Below, piece after piece: positions 26,253-35,097 of a stretch of DNA of 64,000 nucleotides. Position 1 is the stretch's first letter. The number at the start of each line of letters is the position of its first letter. Below the pieces are notes generated by a model. That model did no database searches. It saw only the letters and a program-made list of their open reading frames with translations, and was not told where the DNA came from. The DNA is from Nocardia fluminea (lineage in GTDB: Bacteria > Actinomycetota > Actinomycetes > Mycobacteriales > Mycobacteriaceae): positions 1 through 64,000 of the forward strand of contig NZ_PJMW01000001.1 of the NCBI RefSeq assembly GCF_002846365.1, written 5' to 3'. Both the position numbers and the translations under genes were made by a program.

Positions 26253-26420
26253 CGTCGACCTCCTCGCCGCAACAGCGAACGTGTCCAAGGATCCGCGCCG
26301 CAGCCCAGGATCAGTGCTGAGCGTACGGCCCCACACGACGACAGCGCTCCCGAGGCATGGGGGCGAACCCGGACTGGTCGCGGCCGGAACAACGGGCGCC
26401 GATCGTGCGCCGAATTCGGA

Positions 26421-27827
26421 TCAGCCCAGCTGATAGACCGACGTGCAGTACTCGCTCACGAGGTCGACGTCGTGGCTGATGAACACCACCGCCAGCGGAC
26501 GACTTTCCATCATCCGTAGCAACATTTCGAGCACAGCGTGGCTCGTCGCCTTGTCGAGTGCGGAGGTGATCTCGTCGCATACCAGCACTGACGGCTCGGC
26601 CGCCAGGGCACGAGCGATGGCAACCCGTTGACGTTGACCACCGGAGATCTGGCGCGGATACCGCGACGCGTAGTCTGCGGGCAGCCCGACCTCGACGAGT
26701 AGTTCTTCCACCCGCGTTCGCCGGGCGGACGCATCACGAATGCCGCGCAACCGTAGGGGCCGCTCGATCGACTCCCCCACTGTCCGTACCGGATTGAGCG
26801 TCGAGAGCGGATCCTGCGGTATCAGTTGAACGGCCCGGCGGTCGGTGGCGCTGCGCCGCCCGGCACGGAGCGAAAGGACTCGACCGTCGAGCTGGAGCGT
26901 GCCCGACGCGGTGCGGTCGGCCGCTTCTTGATGTAGCCCGGTCAGCACCCGCGCCACCGTCGTCTTGCCGACGCCGGAAGGGCCGGTCAGCGCGGTGACG
27001 ACGCCGGCCTTCAGGTCCAGATCGAGGTCGGTGAACACCACCCGCTTCCCGATCGAGGCACGCAGACCGCGCGCGGTCAGCGTCGCTGTCGAATCCTGGT
27101 GCGCCGGAGCGGCCATCTGCGGTTCATGATGTTCGATCGGTGCACCGCCGACATCGATCACCTTGTCGCAGAAGGATTCCAAGAATGCCACATTGTGCCC
27201 GGTCAACAGAATCGTCACGTTACGCTCGGTGGACCAGTCCCGGAGCTGCTGGGCGACGTGACCGCGACGCTGTTCGTCGAGTCCCGCGAACGGTTCGTCC
27301 AGCAGCAGGACATCGGTTCCGCGATACATTCCACGCACCAGTGCGACCCGTCGCTGTTCTCCGCCGGAGAGCTGACCGGCGCGACGTCCGAGGTAGTGCG
27401 CGGGAATGCCGAGGCGCTCGAGCATCGCGAAGGCCGCGGGGTGATCGGCCCGAGGGGTCATCTGGGTGATGAGTCGGCTGACTTTCATGGTGGCGGGCAA
27501 TGCCGCCCCCGGGTCCTGGCCGACGAAGGTGATCTTGGTGCGGCGAAACTCGCGCAGCGCGTCGGGATCGAGCGAGAGGGCTTGCTCGCCGAAGACCGCC
27601 GCGGTCCCTGCCGCGTGAGCGACCCCCGGTGGCAGGTAGCCCAGCAGCGCCCACATCATCAGCGTTTTGCCCGACCCGGACGGCCCGGTGATGGCGGTGA
27701 TCGCCCCGTCCGCGGCGATGAGCGAGACGTCGTCGACGAGCGCTACCCCGCCGGGACCGAGCAAAGTCAGTCCCTCGACCTGTGTCGCGGGAGGTGTCTG
27801 TGTCGCTGTCGCCAGGGACTCGCTCAT
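26421..27827 (-). CDS. fused double-ATPase of Opp/Nik-type ABC importer
   Basis: 468 residues holding two ABC ATPase domains in one chain. Domain 1: Walker A GPSGSGKT, signature LSGGEQRR, Walker B VLLLDEPFAG. Domain 2: Walker A GPSGVGKT, signature ISGGQRQR, then VLVCDEITSALD. They correspond to the OppD/OppF (NikD/NikE) pair, normally separate genes. Domain 2 lacks the usual C-terminal oligopeptide extension. ATG 27827 overlaps the second permease stop (TGATG). Supplies ATP drive to the permeases. Confidence 0.92.
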   Translation of the reverse strand: MSESLATATQTPPATQVEGLTLLGPGGVALVDDVSLIAADGAITAITGPSGSGKTLMMWALLGYLPPGVAHAAGTAAVFGEQALSLDPDALREFRRTKITFVGQDPGAALPATMKVSRLITQMTPRADHPAAFAMLERLGIPAHYLGRRAGQLSGGEQRRVALVRGMYRGTDVLLLDEPFAGLDEQRRGHVAQQLRDWSTERNVTILLTGHNVAFLESFCDKVIDVGGAPIEHHEPQMAAPAHQDSTATLTARGLRASIGKRVVFTDLDLDLKAGVVTALTGPSGVGKTTVARVLTGLHQEAADRTASGTLQLDGRVLSLRAGRRSATDRRAVQLIPQDPLSTLNPVRTVGESIERPLRLRGIRDASARRTRVEELLVEVGLPADYASRYPRQISGGQRQRVAIARALAAEPSVLVCDEITSALDKATSHAVLEMLLRMMESRPLAVVFISHDVDLVSEYCTSVYQLG

Positions 27828-28627
27828 CAACTCACCTTCTTCTCGGTCGCTGTCCAGGCGCCGATCGCGCGCTGCATTCCGAACGCGAGCGCGATGATCC
27901 CCAGGCTGGGTATCAGCACCGACCACGGGTTCAATTGCATTCCGGGCCCGATGCACTCGCGCACCATCGTCGCCCAGTTGCTGTCACTCAGCGTGGTGGG
28001 TAGCTGCAGGAACGCGGCGGTACCGACGAGGTAGATCGACGCGACGAAACGCAATCCGAACTGTGTCGCTACGGTCGAACGCAGATTCGGCAGCGTCTCC
28101 CGCAGGATCAAACTGGGGAGCCGCTCACCATTGGCTACTGCCACTTCGACGAAGCCCGTCTTGGCGAACAGGGCGGCGGCGGCCGCGAAAACCCGTGCGC
28201 TGTACGGGGTTCCCAGCACCAGGGCGATGATAACCAAGCCGTAGGCGCCCAGTTGTGGCCAGGTCAGCATGAGCACCAGGGTGGCCAGCACCGGCGGCAG
28301 CAGGATCAACAGGTCGGCGCTGCGCTCGATCCATTCGCCCAGGCGCGGGCGCAATGCCGCCGCGCAGCCGATCCACGCCGCGAGCCCGGTGACCAGTACC
28401 GCCATGACCAACGCCAGCAGCAGCAGATCCCAACCACCGTTGAGGAATCGGCTCAACACATCGCGACCCAACTGGTCGCCACCGAGCAGGGCTTCGCTGC
28501 TGGGCTCGGCGAACGGGAAGGTCACCGGCCGGTCGACCGGGTGAGGAGCCAACCAGGGCCCGACCACCGCTGCCACCACGATGACGACCGCGGGAGCGAC
28601 CCGCAGGAAAAGACGCGTCCGGTTCAT
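27827..28627 (-). CDS. Opp/NikC-type ABC permease
   Basis: 266 residues: N-terminal helix followed by the OppC/NikC-type motif LLGGDQLGRDVLSRFLNGGW, then five further hydrophobic helices and an EAA-type coupling loop (VEVAVANGERLPSLILRETLPN). ATG 28627 overlaps the preceding permease stop as ATGA. Second half of the membrane channel. Confidence 0.92.
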   Translation of the reverse strand: MNRTRLFLRVAPAVVIVVAAVVGPWLAPHPVDRPVTFPFAEPSSEALLGGDQLGRDVLSRFLNGGWDLLLLALVMAVLVTGLAAWIGCAAALRPRLGEWIERSADLLILLPPVLATLVLMLTWPQLGAYGLVIIALVLGTPYSARVFAAAAALFAKTGFVEVAVANGERLPSLILRETLPNLRSTVATQFGLRFVASIYLVGTAAFLQLPTTLSDSNWATMVRECIGPGMQLNPWSVLIPSLGIIALAFGMQRAIGAWTATEKKVS

Positions 28628-29565
28628 CGGCGGCCCTGCACAACCCACGCCCGCAGCAAGTCCGCGAGCAACAGCATCACCATGATGCTGGTCGCGGCCA
28701 GTGCCACGATGGTCAGCGCCAACGTTGCGTCCCGGTCGGCTACCGACCCGGCCAGAACGGAGCCGATCCCGGGATAGTTGAAGATCGTTTCGACCACCAA
28801 CGTGCCCGCGAGCAGCGGGCCGATCGTGGTCGCCAACGATGTCGCGATCGACGGTAGCGCCGAGGGCAAGATGTTGTGCCACAACACCGATTGCTTGCTG
28901 AGCCCGTCGAGCTCGGCGGCGTGCACCGCCGGTGTCGAACCGGCGTCGATCAGCGCCGAGTGCACCACACGCACATTCCATCCAGTCTGCGGAACGGCCA
29001 ACGCGATCGTGGGCAACACCAACATACTCAGGCTCTCCGGGCGACCCGCGCCGTCCGGAATCGTCACCGCGGGCAGCCACCCCAACCAGACAGCGAACAC
29101 CAACGCGAACACCGCCGCGAGCACGAACTCGGGGACGGCGATCATCACCGTCGACCCCGAGGCCATCGCCCGGGAAAACGAACTACGCGGACGCAGCGCC
29201 CACATCGAGCCGAACGCGATCGCCGCCGTCGCGGTCACCACCAGCGCCAAGCCTCCCAGCAGCAAGGTGTTGAGGAACTTCGCGCCGAGCACGTCGACCA
29301 CGGGTGTGCCGCGCAAGGTCTGGCCCAGGTCGCCACCGGCGAGATTGCGCAGCCATTCCACATATCGCACCGGCCACGGGCGATCGAGTCCGAGTTGGCG
29401 CTCGGTCGCGGCGATCTGTTCGGCGCTGGCCTCCTTCCCGAGCAAGCTGCGAACACCATTGCCCGGCAAGAAGGCCACGGCGGCGTGGACGAGGGCGAGC
29501 AGCACGAACAACATCGCCACCCGCTTGAACACGATCGCCAGAACGAGTCGGGTCGTGCGAACCAT
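28624..29565 (-). CDS. Opp/NikB-type ABC permease
   Basis: 313 residues with an OppB/NikB layout: N-terminal helix, an extracytoplasmic domain (RQLGLDRPWPVRYVEWLRNLAGGDLG), then a membrane domain with coupling loop (IDAGSTPAVHAAELDGLSKQSV). The ATG follows the binding-protein TAG with no gap. Pairs with the NikC-type permease. Confidence 0.92.
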   Translation of the reverse strand: MVRTTRLVLAIVFKRVAMLFVLLALVHAAVAFLPGNGVRSLLGKEASAEQIAATERQLGLDRPWPVRYVEWLRNLAGGDLGQTLRGTPVVDVLGAKFLNTLLLGGLALVVTATAAIAFGSMWALRPRSSFSRAMASGSTVMIAVPEFVLAAVFALVFAVWLGWLPAVTIPDGAGRPESLSMLVLPTIALAVPQTGWNVRVVHSALIDAGSTPAVHAAELDGLSKQSVLWHNILPSALPSIATSLATTIGPLLAGTLVVETIFNYPGIGSVLAGSVADRDATLALTIVALAATSIMVMLLLADLLRAWVVQGRR

Positions 29566-31116
29566 CTACGGAGTCATCCAAGTGCGCTCGAGCTGCACGC
29601 GGCCGTAGCCCGACGCGGTGGGCGCGTCCCTGACCTTCGACGAGGCGATGTCGATGCCGTCGGCGGTGCCCCAGACCACGTAGCCGCCCCGGTCGTACTG
29701 GATCCGTTGCACCGCCTTCAACGATTCCTGCTGCGCGGGACCGTTCGGGGTGGCGAGAGTCTTCTTGTAGGCAGCGTCGAACTCCGCGTCGCGGAAGGCG
29801 GTCTCGTTGGCGGTGGTGTCCGAGCGAAGGACCTTGCTGGCGTAGAACATCAGCGAGTCGTTGGTCGCCCAGCTGACCGTGGTCATCGGTGCGGCGGGCT
29901 TGACCCACGATTCGTCGTAGAACGCCGTCGGGTCCTGGACCACTACTTCGACCTTCACGCCGATGTCACCGAGCTGGGTCGCGATCAGGCGCGCCGAGTC
30001 GACCTCGCCGATCGCTTCTTCCTTGGTGAAGCACCGGTAGGTCGCGGCAGTGTCGAACTTGGCGTCGCTGAGCAATTGTTCGGCGCGCGCCACGTCGCGG
30101 GTGCGCTGGGTCAGCGTGCGGTCGTAGGCGGGGTCGCCGACGCCGAGGACGTCGTTGCCGATGGTGCCGTAGTCCGAGAACACCTGCTTGACCATCGCGA
30201 GACGGTCGACGCCGAGCCGGATCGCCTCACGCACACGAGGATCGGCGAACGGGCCGTCGGAGGTGCGCAGGGCCAGGCACACCGCGAGGTCGTCGGGCCT
30301 GCGGACGACAGTGAGGTCCGAGCGCGAAGCGGCGGTGCGGGCAGCCAGCGCACCCACGTTGGAGGCCAGGTCGATCTGGCCTGCCGCGACGGCGGTAGCG
30401 AGCGCCTGCGAACTCGCGAATCGGGTGATCTCGATGCCGTCGAGCATCGGCGCTCCGCCGTACCACTTGTCGTGGCGGCGCAGGCGCGCGTTGCCGTCGT
30501 CATAGGACTCGAGCACGAAGGGGCCCGATCCGGTGGCCTTGGTGATGTCGGTGGGGCTGCCGGCCTTCATGACGAAGGTCATCAGGCGCAGCAGCAGCGG
30601 GAGCTGACTGTTGGGGGTCTCGCTGACGAGCCGAACACGGCGATCGTCGACCGCGGTGATCGCATCGAGGGGAACGGGGACCTTCCAGTCACCGTTGGGC
30701 GCCGAGCGCAGCGCCTTGAGCGACCAGACCACATCGGCGGAGGTCACGGGCGAACCGTCGTGGAATACCGCGTTCTCGGCGATAGTGAACGTCCACACCC
30801 GCTGCTCGGCGTCGGCTTCCCAGGCCGATGCCAAACGGGCGCCCACGTTCGAGGACGCGTTCTCGGCGACATTGGGCACGGTGAGCGGATCCAGCAGCAG
30901 CGACATCAGCAGCATGTCACTGTCATTGGCGATCAAGGTGTACGGATTGACCGTCAAGCCCGACGCCTGGCCGATCGCGCCGATCCGGAGAACACCACCG
31001 CGTCGCGGCGGGCCGGAGTAAGAATCACCCCCGGAACCGGAGCTGCACGCCGCGATCAGCGCGATCGATCCGGCCGCGACACTGCCCGCGAGAAAACTAC
31101 GCCTCGAGATACTCAC
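29566..31116 (-). CDS. SBP family 5 (Opp/Nik-type) lipoprotein
   Basis: About 516 residues. N-terminus has a twin-arginine R-R-S-F-L motif and lipobox I-A-A-C, so it is exported (probably by Tat) and lipid-anchored. The mature part has SBP_bac_5 marks: VWTFTIAENAVFHDGSPVTS and DPRVREAIRLGVDRLAM. The family binds peptides, nickel, heme or metallophores. The GTG at 31116 is preferred (GAGGGGG nine bases before); an in-frame ATG at 31134 is possible. An iron box lies 32 bases upstream, so uptake of an iron-linked ligand is suggested. Confidence 0.88.
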   Translation of the reverse strand: MSISRRSFLAGSVAAGSIALIAACSSGSGGDSYSGPPRRGGVLRIGAIGQASGLTVNPYTLIANDSDMLLMSLLLDPLTVPNVAENASSNVGARLASAWEADAEQRVWTFTIAENAVFHDGSPVTSADVVWSLKALRSAPNGDWKVPVPLDAITAVDDRRVRLVSETPNSQLPLLLRLMTFVMKAGSPTDITKATGSGPFVLESYDDGNARLRRHDKWYGGAPMLDGIEITRFASSQALATAVAAGQIDLASNVGALAARTAASRSDLTVVRRPDDLAVCLALRTSDGPFADPRVREAIRLGVDRLAMVKQVFSDYGTIGNDVLGVGDPAYDRTLTQRTRDVARAEQLLSDAKFDTAATYRCFTKEEAIGEVDSARLIATQLGDIGVKVEVVVQDPTAFYDESWVKPAAPMTTVSWATNDSLMFYASKVLRSDTTANETAFRDAEFDAAYKKTLATPNGPAQQESLKAVQRIQYDRGGYVVWGTADGIDIASSKVRDAPTASGYGRVQLERTWMTP

Positions 31117-31147
31117 TCTGCTACACCCCCTCATCCCTCGCCACTTC

Positions 31148-31166
31148 TATGCATAGCCTAACCTAA
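31148..31166 (-). promoter_or_regulatory. DtxR/IdeR-type iron box before the ABC importer
   Basis: The minus strand reads TTAGGTTAGGCTATGCATA. Against the palindromic TTAGGTTAGSCTAACCTAA consensus 15 of 19 bases agree, including an unbroken 13-base half. Its place just before the importer start fits iron-dependent repression. Confidence 0.72.
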
Positions 31167-31727
31167 CGCCGACACCCAGACAGGAGCCTCCGTCATAGAC
31201 GCAGGTGGCGACCGTCGCAATCACCGTTTCGTCGCGCTCAGAGATCAATATTGCCCGTTCACCGCGCCATCGATCACGACACACTGCGACGCGATCACCG
31301 GTACCTACAACGCAATCCACCATAGGGTCGGCACCGTGAGAACATGCACGTGTCGCAACTCTTACAGCCCCGATTCATACCGGACAACCGTATTGGACAG
31401 GGAGCGCGTCGAATTGACGGTGAGAAGCCGCCACACCGGGAGCGCCGGACAGGTTTACGCACGTGGATCCACGTTCCACACCAGCCGCCGACACCCGGGA
31501 CAGTCACCCGAATCCGCCTGCGCCAGTAGTGAATTCGGTCTACAATAGCAGGCCGGCCCTGATAAGGGCTGCCTTGCCTAACCAAGTTTCCCTCCGCTAC
31601 AGTCGTCACCGTTCTTGATCTGCGAGTGGGTTTCATGCCCGGCGCATGACCCACTCTCCCGGGTGTATCCAAACTCCGTGCGGCCTTTCGACAACCGGTG
31701 CACGCACACTGCAAAGGGGGTTTCAGA
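31167..31727. promoter_or_regulatory. divergent promoter region between importer and biosynthetic operon
   Basis: About 560 bases with no supported gene; short ORFs here are Arg/His-rich shadows. It must hold promoters for both operons and contains the second iron box. An upstream leader between the box at 31563 and the oxygenase start (about 145 bases) has an inverted repeat around 31626-31656 (GTGGGTTTCATGCCC ... GCATGACCCAC) that could fold in RNA. Confidence 0.45.
31563..31581 (+). promoter_or_regulatory. DtxR/IdeR-type iron box before the biosynthetic operon
   Basis: The plus strand reads TAAGGGCTGCCTTGCCTAA; its complement TTAGGCAAGGCAGCCCTTA agrees with the iron-box consensus at 13 of 19 positions, keeping the outer TTAGG and the AGGC core. 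It is about 146 bases upstream of the oxygenase start. Confidence 0.6.
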
Positions 31728-32738
31728 ATGTCTATAGCCACGAACAGCGGCACCCGTTCGCTCGAGATGCGCATTCTGAGCACAAATGGGCGAGTGTTCC
31801 TTCATCAGCTGGGTACCACCCTTGCCGCGGCATACGGCGGTCTGTCGAATCCGCGATGCCGCCAATCGATCGCAGCACTCGCGGCGAACATCGACGGTGA
31901 ACTGCGCGAGAAGATCCGACCGCCGACCGGCGACAGTGGTGTCTGCGTGGTCCGCGGACTTCACATCGACGAGCAGGCAGTTGGCCGAACCGCACCGATC
32001 TGGGCCGCGGTGGACGGCGCTGCCAGTCTACCTCTGGACCTGCAGATGCTGTTGCTCGCCAGCATGATCGGCGAACCTTTCGGCTGGCAGGGCCAGCAAG
32101 AGGGTCGCTTGGTCAACAACGTTATGCCCGCCAAGGGCTACGAGACCGTGCAGACCGGCGCCAGTAGTGAGATCCTGCTCAGCCCCCACACCGAAGACGC
32201 GTTCCACCCTCATCGATCGCACGTCTTCCTTCTGGCCTGCGTCCGCAACTTCGAAGGCGTCGCAACGACGATCTCTTCGATCCGAGACACCGAACTCTCC
32301 GACTCCGACATCGAAATCCTCTCCCGCCCAACCATTCCCATCTTGCCCGACCTCACCTACGGCGACCTCGAGAAGTGGGGCGACCCGGTACCGATCCCTA
32401 CCCTGTGGGAACGCTCGGACGGATTGTGCATGCGCTACGACCCCGACTACACACCTTGGGCCGAGGCCGATCCCGACTACCGGGCGGCTTACGAACGACT
32501 CGGTCGCGAACTCGAACGCGTCAGCCGACGTCTCGTCCTCGAGCCCGGTGATGTGGCAATCGTCGACAACGACATGGTCGTCCACGGCCGCGTTCCGTTC
32601 ACCGCACGATTCGACGGCACCGACCGCTGGCTCAAGCGCGTCAACATCAGCATGCCGGATCGGCCCCGCCCGGTCGCCGAGCTGACCGAGAATGGCTACG
32701 ACCAGCAGGTCGACTATCTGTCGTTGGAGTTGAAATGA
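31728..32738 (+). CDS. Fe(II)/2-oxoglutarate oxygenase, VioC/AsnO-like amino-acid hydroxylase
   Basis: 336 residues, ATG 31728 after AAAGGGGG. The metal triad reads His154-x-Glu156 (SPHTEDAFHPHRSH) and His286 (VVHGRVPF), with Arg300 (DGTDRWLKRVN) placed to bind 2-oxoglutarate. The H-x-E form and the EDAFHPHR block are those of the clavaminate-synthase-like group that hydroxylates free amino acids (VioC on Arg, AsnO on Asn), not of general TauD enzymes. First gene of the operon; its ATGA stop overlaps the next start. Free arginine, diaminopropionate or a guanidino derivative are possible substrates. Confidence 0.85.
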   Translation: MSIATNSGTRSLEMRILSTNGRVFLHQLGTTLAAAYGGLSNPRCRQSIAALAANIDGELREKIRPPTGDSGVCVVRGLHIDEQAVGRTAPIWAAVDGAASLPLDLQMLLLASMIGEPFGWQGQQEGRLVNNVMPAKGYETVQTGASSEILLSPHTEDAFHPHRSHVFLLACVRNFEGVATTISSIRDTELSDSDIEILSRPTIPILPDLTYGDLEKWGDPVPIPTLWERSDGLCMRYDPDYTPWAEADPDYRAAYERLGRELERVSRRLVLEPGDVAIVDNDMVVHGRVPFTARFDGTDRWLKRVNISMPDRPRPVAELTENGYDQQVDYLSLELK

Positions 32739-33712
32739 CCGACATGCCGCTGCGCGTTCTCTCGCGCACCGATCTCGCCGATATCGCCATCACCCCCGCC
32801 GAAGTGATCAGCCTCGTGCGTGACGTCTATGTCACGCTCGCGCAGGGAGAATCGCGCAACCCGGCCAAGATCGCCCTCCCACTTCCCGAACGCGACTCGG
32901 TCTCGTACTCGATGCTCGGCTACGACGGCTCCCGCCACGTCGTCGCGTTCAAGACGTCCTACAAGCAGGAGAAAGGTCGCGGGGACAAGCGGTACTACAC
33001 CACCATCACTCTGTACGACGACGACTCCGGCGCTCCGATCGCACTGATGGACTGCGCACGAATCGGTGCGCTGCGCACCCCCGCAGCCACCGCGCTGCTC
33101 GTCGAAGCCGGCGCCGCCCCGAGCGCGAGGACCGCGCTGCTCATCGGTACCGGAACCCAAGGCCAACAAGCCTTGCCGTATCTGTTAGCGGTTCGGCCGG
33201 ATCTGGATCGGCTGATGCTCTACGGCACCTACGACGCCGGCATCGCCGCAGTGCTCGAGACCTTCGCCCAGCACCATCCCGACCGCACGATCGAGGTCGT
33301 CACCGATCTCGACGGCGCCGTCGCCGAGGCCGACATCGTGCTCGCCGCCTCCGGCCCGGCGACAAAGGTCAAAATCCGCACGAACGCGCTCAAGCCCGGT
33401 GCCGTCCTGGTCGACGTCGGCTACGGCGTCGCTGATTCGGCGTTGCTCGATGCCGACTACGCGATCGCCACCAGCGCGGGCCAGTTGGCGGTAACCGGCA
33501 AGTATCTAGCCGGACCGGACGGCACACTCCGGACCGTCGACGCCGAACTCCCCCATATACTCGCTGGTCGCGGCGCGGGCCGAAAGACACCGGAGGACCG
33601 GGTCTTCGCCTACAACAGCGGCCTGGTCGTCACCGATATCGCCGTCGGTCACGCGCTCGCGCAGCGCGCCATCGAAGAAGGCCGTGGGCAGGAGCTCCGC
33701 CTGTGGATCTGA
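32735..33712 (+). CDS. ornithine-cyclodeaminase/SbnB-like dehydrogenase
   Basis: 325 residues of the OCD/mu-crystallin family: Rossmann motif G-T-G-T-Q-G-Q-Q at 138-145, substrate loop with Lys73 and RTPAATAL at 114-121, VDVGYG near 235. In siderophore and viomycin-type pathways the SbnB-like branch oxidatively cleaves N-(1-amino-1-carboxy-2-ethyl)glutamate to 2,3-diaminopropionate. That role is inferred from the SbnA-like gene in the same operon; simple ornithine cyclodeamination (to proline) is the alternative. Overlaps both neighbours. Confidence 0.82.
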   Translation: MTDMPLRVLSRTDLADIAITPAEVISLVRDVYVTLAQGESRNPAKIALPLPERDSVSYSMLGYDGSRHVVAFKTSYKQEKGRGDKRYYTTITLYDDDSGAPIALMDCARIGALRTPAATALLVEAGAAPSARTALLIGTGTQGQQALPYLLAVRPDLDRLMLYGTYDAGIAAVLETFAQHHPDRTIEVVTDLDGAVAEADIVLAASGPATKVKIRTNALKPGAVLVDVGYGVADSALLDADYAIATSAGQLAVTGKYLAGPDGTLRTVDAELPHILAGRGAGRKTPEDRVFAYNSGLVVTDIAVGHALAQRAIEEGRGQELRLWI

Positions 33713-35097
33713 CCCAGACCCCGCTGCCCCTCCCGGCCAAGGAACCGGGCTGGGTCAACCGGATACAGTCCGATCCGCACGTGCTCGGCGATATCGCCGA
33801 CGCCATGGGCGGTAGCCCGTTCCACGTGCTCTGCCCTGACCAATTCGCGATCAACCTCGCCTCGTTCGTCGACGCGATGGTCACCGCGGGCGTCGAGGGC
33901 AAGGTGTACTTCGGAAAGAAAGCGAACAAGGCAGCGTGCTGGCCGCGCGTCTGCGCCGAAGCCAATGCCGGCGTCGACGTCGCGAGCGCACCGGAGATGA
34001 TCGACGCCATCGCCAATGGTGTTCGCGGGGAGGACATCGTCGTCACCGGCCCCGCCAAGAGCACCGATCTGTTGTGGTTGGCGACGCGTCACCGCTGCCT
34101 GATCGCCATCGACGCGCTCGACGAACTCGAGCATGTGATCGCCATCGCCGAAGCCAACGGTCCGGCCGATCCGGTTCGGATCTTGCTTCGGGTGTTACCA
34201 CCGGCCAATCCGAACAGCCGGTTCGGCTTCGACGAGGCCGAACTCGCCACGGCGATCGAACGATGCGTCGGGCACCGTGCGCATCTGAGAATGGAGGGCT
34301 TCTCCTTCCATCTCACCGGGTACAGCGTCGCGCCCCGCGCCTGGCAGGCCGCCGATCTGATCGACCGATGCGTCGCCGCCCGAGCCCTGGGCCTGGTCGC
34401 CGACTCGGTGTCGATCGGCGGCGGATTCGCGGTCGACTATGTCGACGAGGATTCCTGGCGCGCGTTCCTGAGTGACTACCAGGATTCGTGGTTCCACACC
34501 CGCAAGACGTTCACCGAGTTCTACCCCTACCACGCGAGCCCGGCGGGGGCCGAGATGCTCACCGCGATCCTGGACAGTTCGGTCGCCTCCGACCATGCCG
34601 ACCTGGCGGCCAAGTTCGCCCAGACCGGCACCCGGCTGTTGATCGAGCCCGGCCGGGCGCTGCTCGACGGTTGCGGATTCACCGCGTTCCCGGTGCTGGG
34701 GTTCAAGCATCGTCCCGACTACGGCTTCATCACCGCTTCCGGGCTCAGCCTCAGCCTGTCCGAGCAATGGTTTGCCAGCGAATACCTGCCGGACCCGACC
34801 CTGTGGCCGGTACAACTCGACGGCACACCCACCAGCGCGTGCGTCGGCGGTTCGAGCTGCCTCGAATCGGACATGTTGTCGTGGCGCAAAATCCGCTTCG
34901 ATCAGACACCCGGTGTCGGAGATCTGCTGATCTATCCGAACACCGCCGGATACCAGATGGATTCCAACGAATCAGAATTCCATCAACTGCCACTCCCCCC
35001 CAAAGTCGTCGTCACCGCAAATCCGACCGACCGCATCCGATGGCGGCTGGATTCCGCCGGAATTCGAAGCCGAAAGGCCATTGACCACCGTGGATAA
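33703..35097 (+). CDS. fold-type III PLP decarboxylase (SbnH/Y4yA-like)
   Basis: 464 residues, GTG 33703 inside the end of the OCD gene. Alanine-racemase-fold barrel with PLP lysine Lys73 (YFGKKANK), HLTGYS, glycine loop SIGGGFAVDY, phosphate-binding EPGRALLDG, and a C-terminal catalytic-type Cys in CVGGSSCLESD. It resembles DAP/ornithine decarboxylases but is closest in feel to the SbnH and rhizobial Y4yA group found beside diaminopropionate genes. It could decarboxylate diaminopropionate or a conjugate to an ethylenediamine unit. A 33-residue Arg-rich tail overlaps the next gene by 17 bases. Confidence 0.82.
   Translation: MDLTQTPLPLPAKEPGWVNRIQSDPHVLGDIADAMGGSPFHVLCPDQFAINLASFVDAMVTAGVEGKVYFGKKANKAACWPRVCAEANAGVDVASAPEMIDAIANGVRGEDIVVTGPAKSTDLLWLATRHRCLIAIDALDELEHVIAIAEANGPADPVRILLRVLPPANPNSRFGFDEAELATAIERCVGHRAHLRMEGFSFHLTGYSVAPRAWQAADLIDRCVAARALGLVADSVSIGGGFAVDYVDEDSWRAFLSDYQDSWFHTRKTFTEFYPYHASPAGAEMLTAILDSSVASDHADLAAKFAQTGTRLLIEPGRALLDGCGFTAFPVLGFKHRPDYGFITASGLSLSLSEQWFASEYLPDPTLWPVQLDGTPTSACVGGSSCLESDMLSWRKIRFDQTPGVGDLLIYPNTAGYQMDSNESEFHQLPLPPKVVVTANPTDRIRWRLDSAGIRSRKAIDHRG

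Noticed and set aside
28876..31161. 761-codon plus-strand open frame opposite the ABC importer
   Set aside because: Very high Arg/His/Gly, no family features, and fully antisense to clear binding-protein and permease genes; an effect of high third-position GC.
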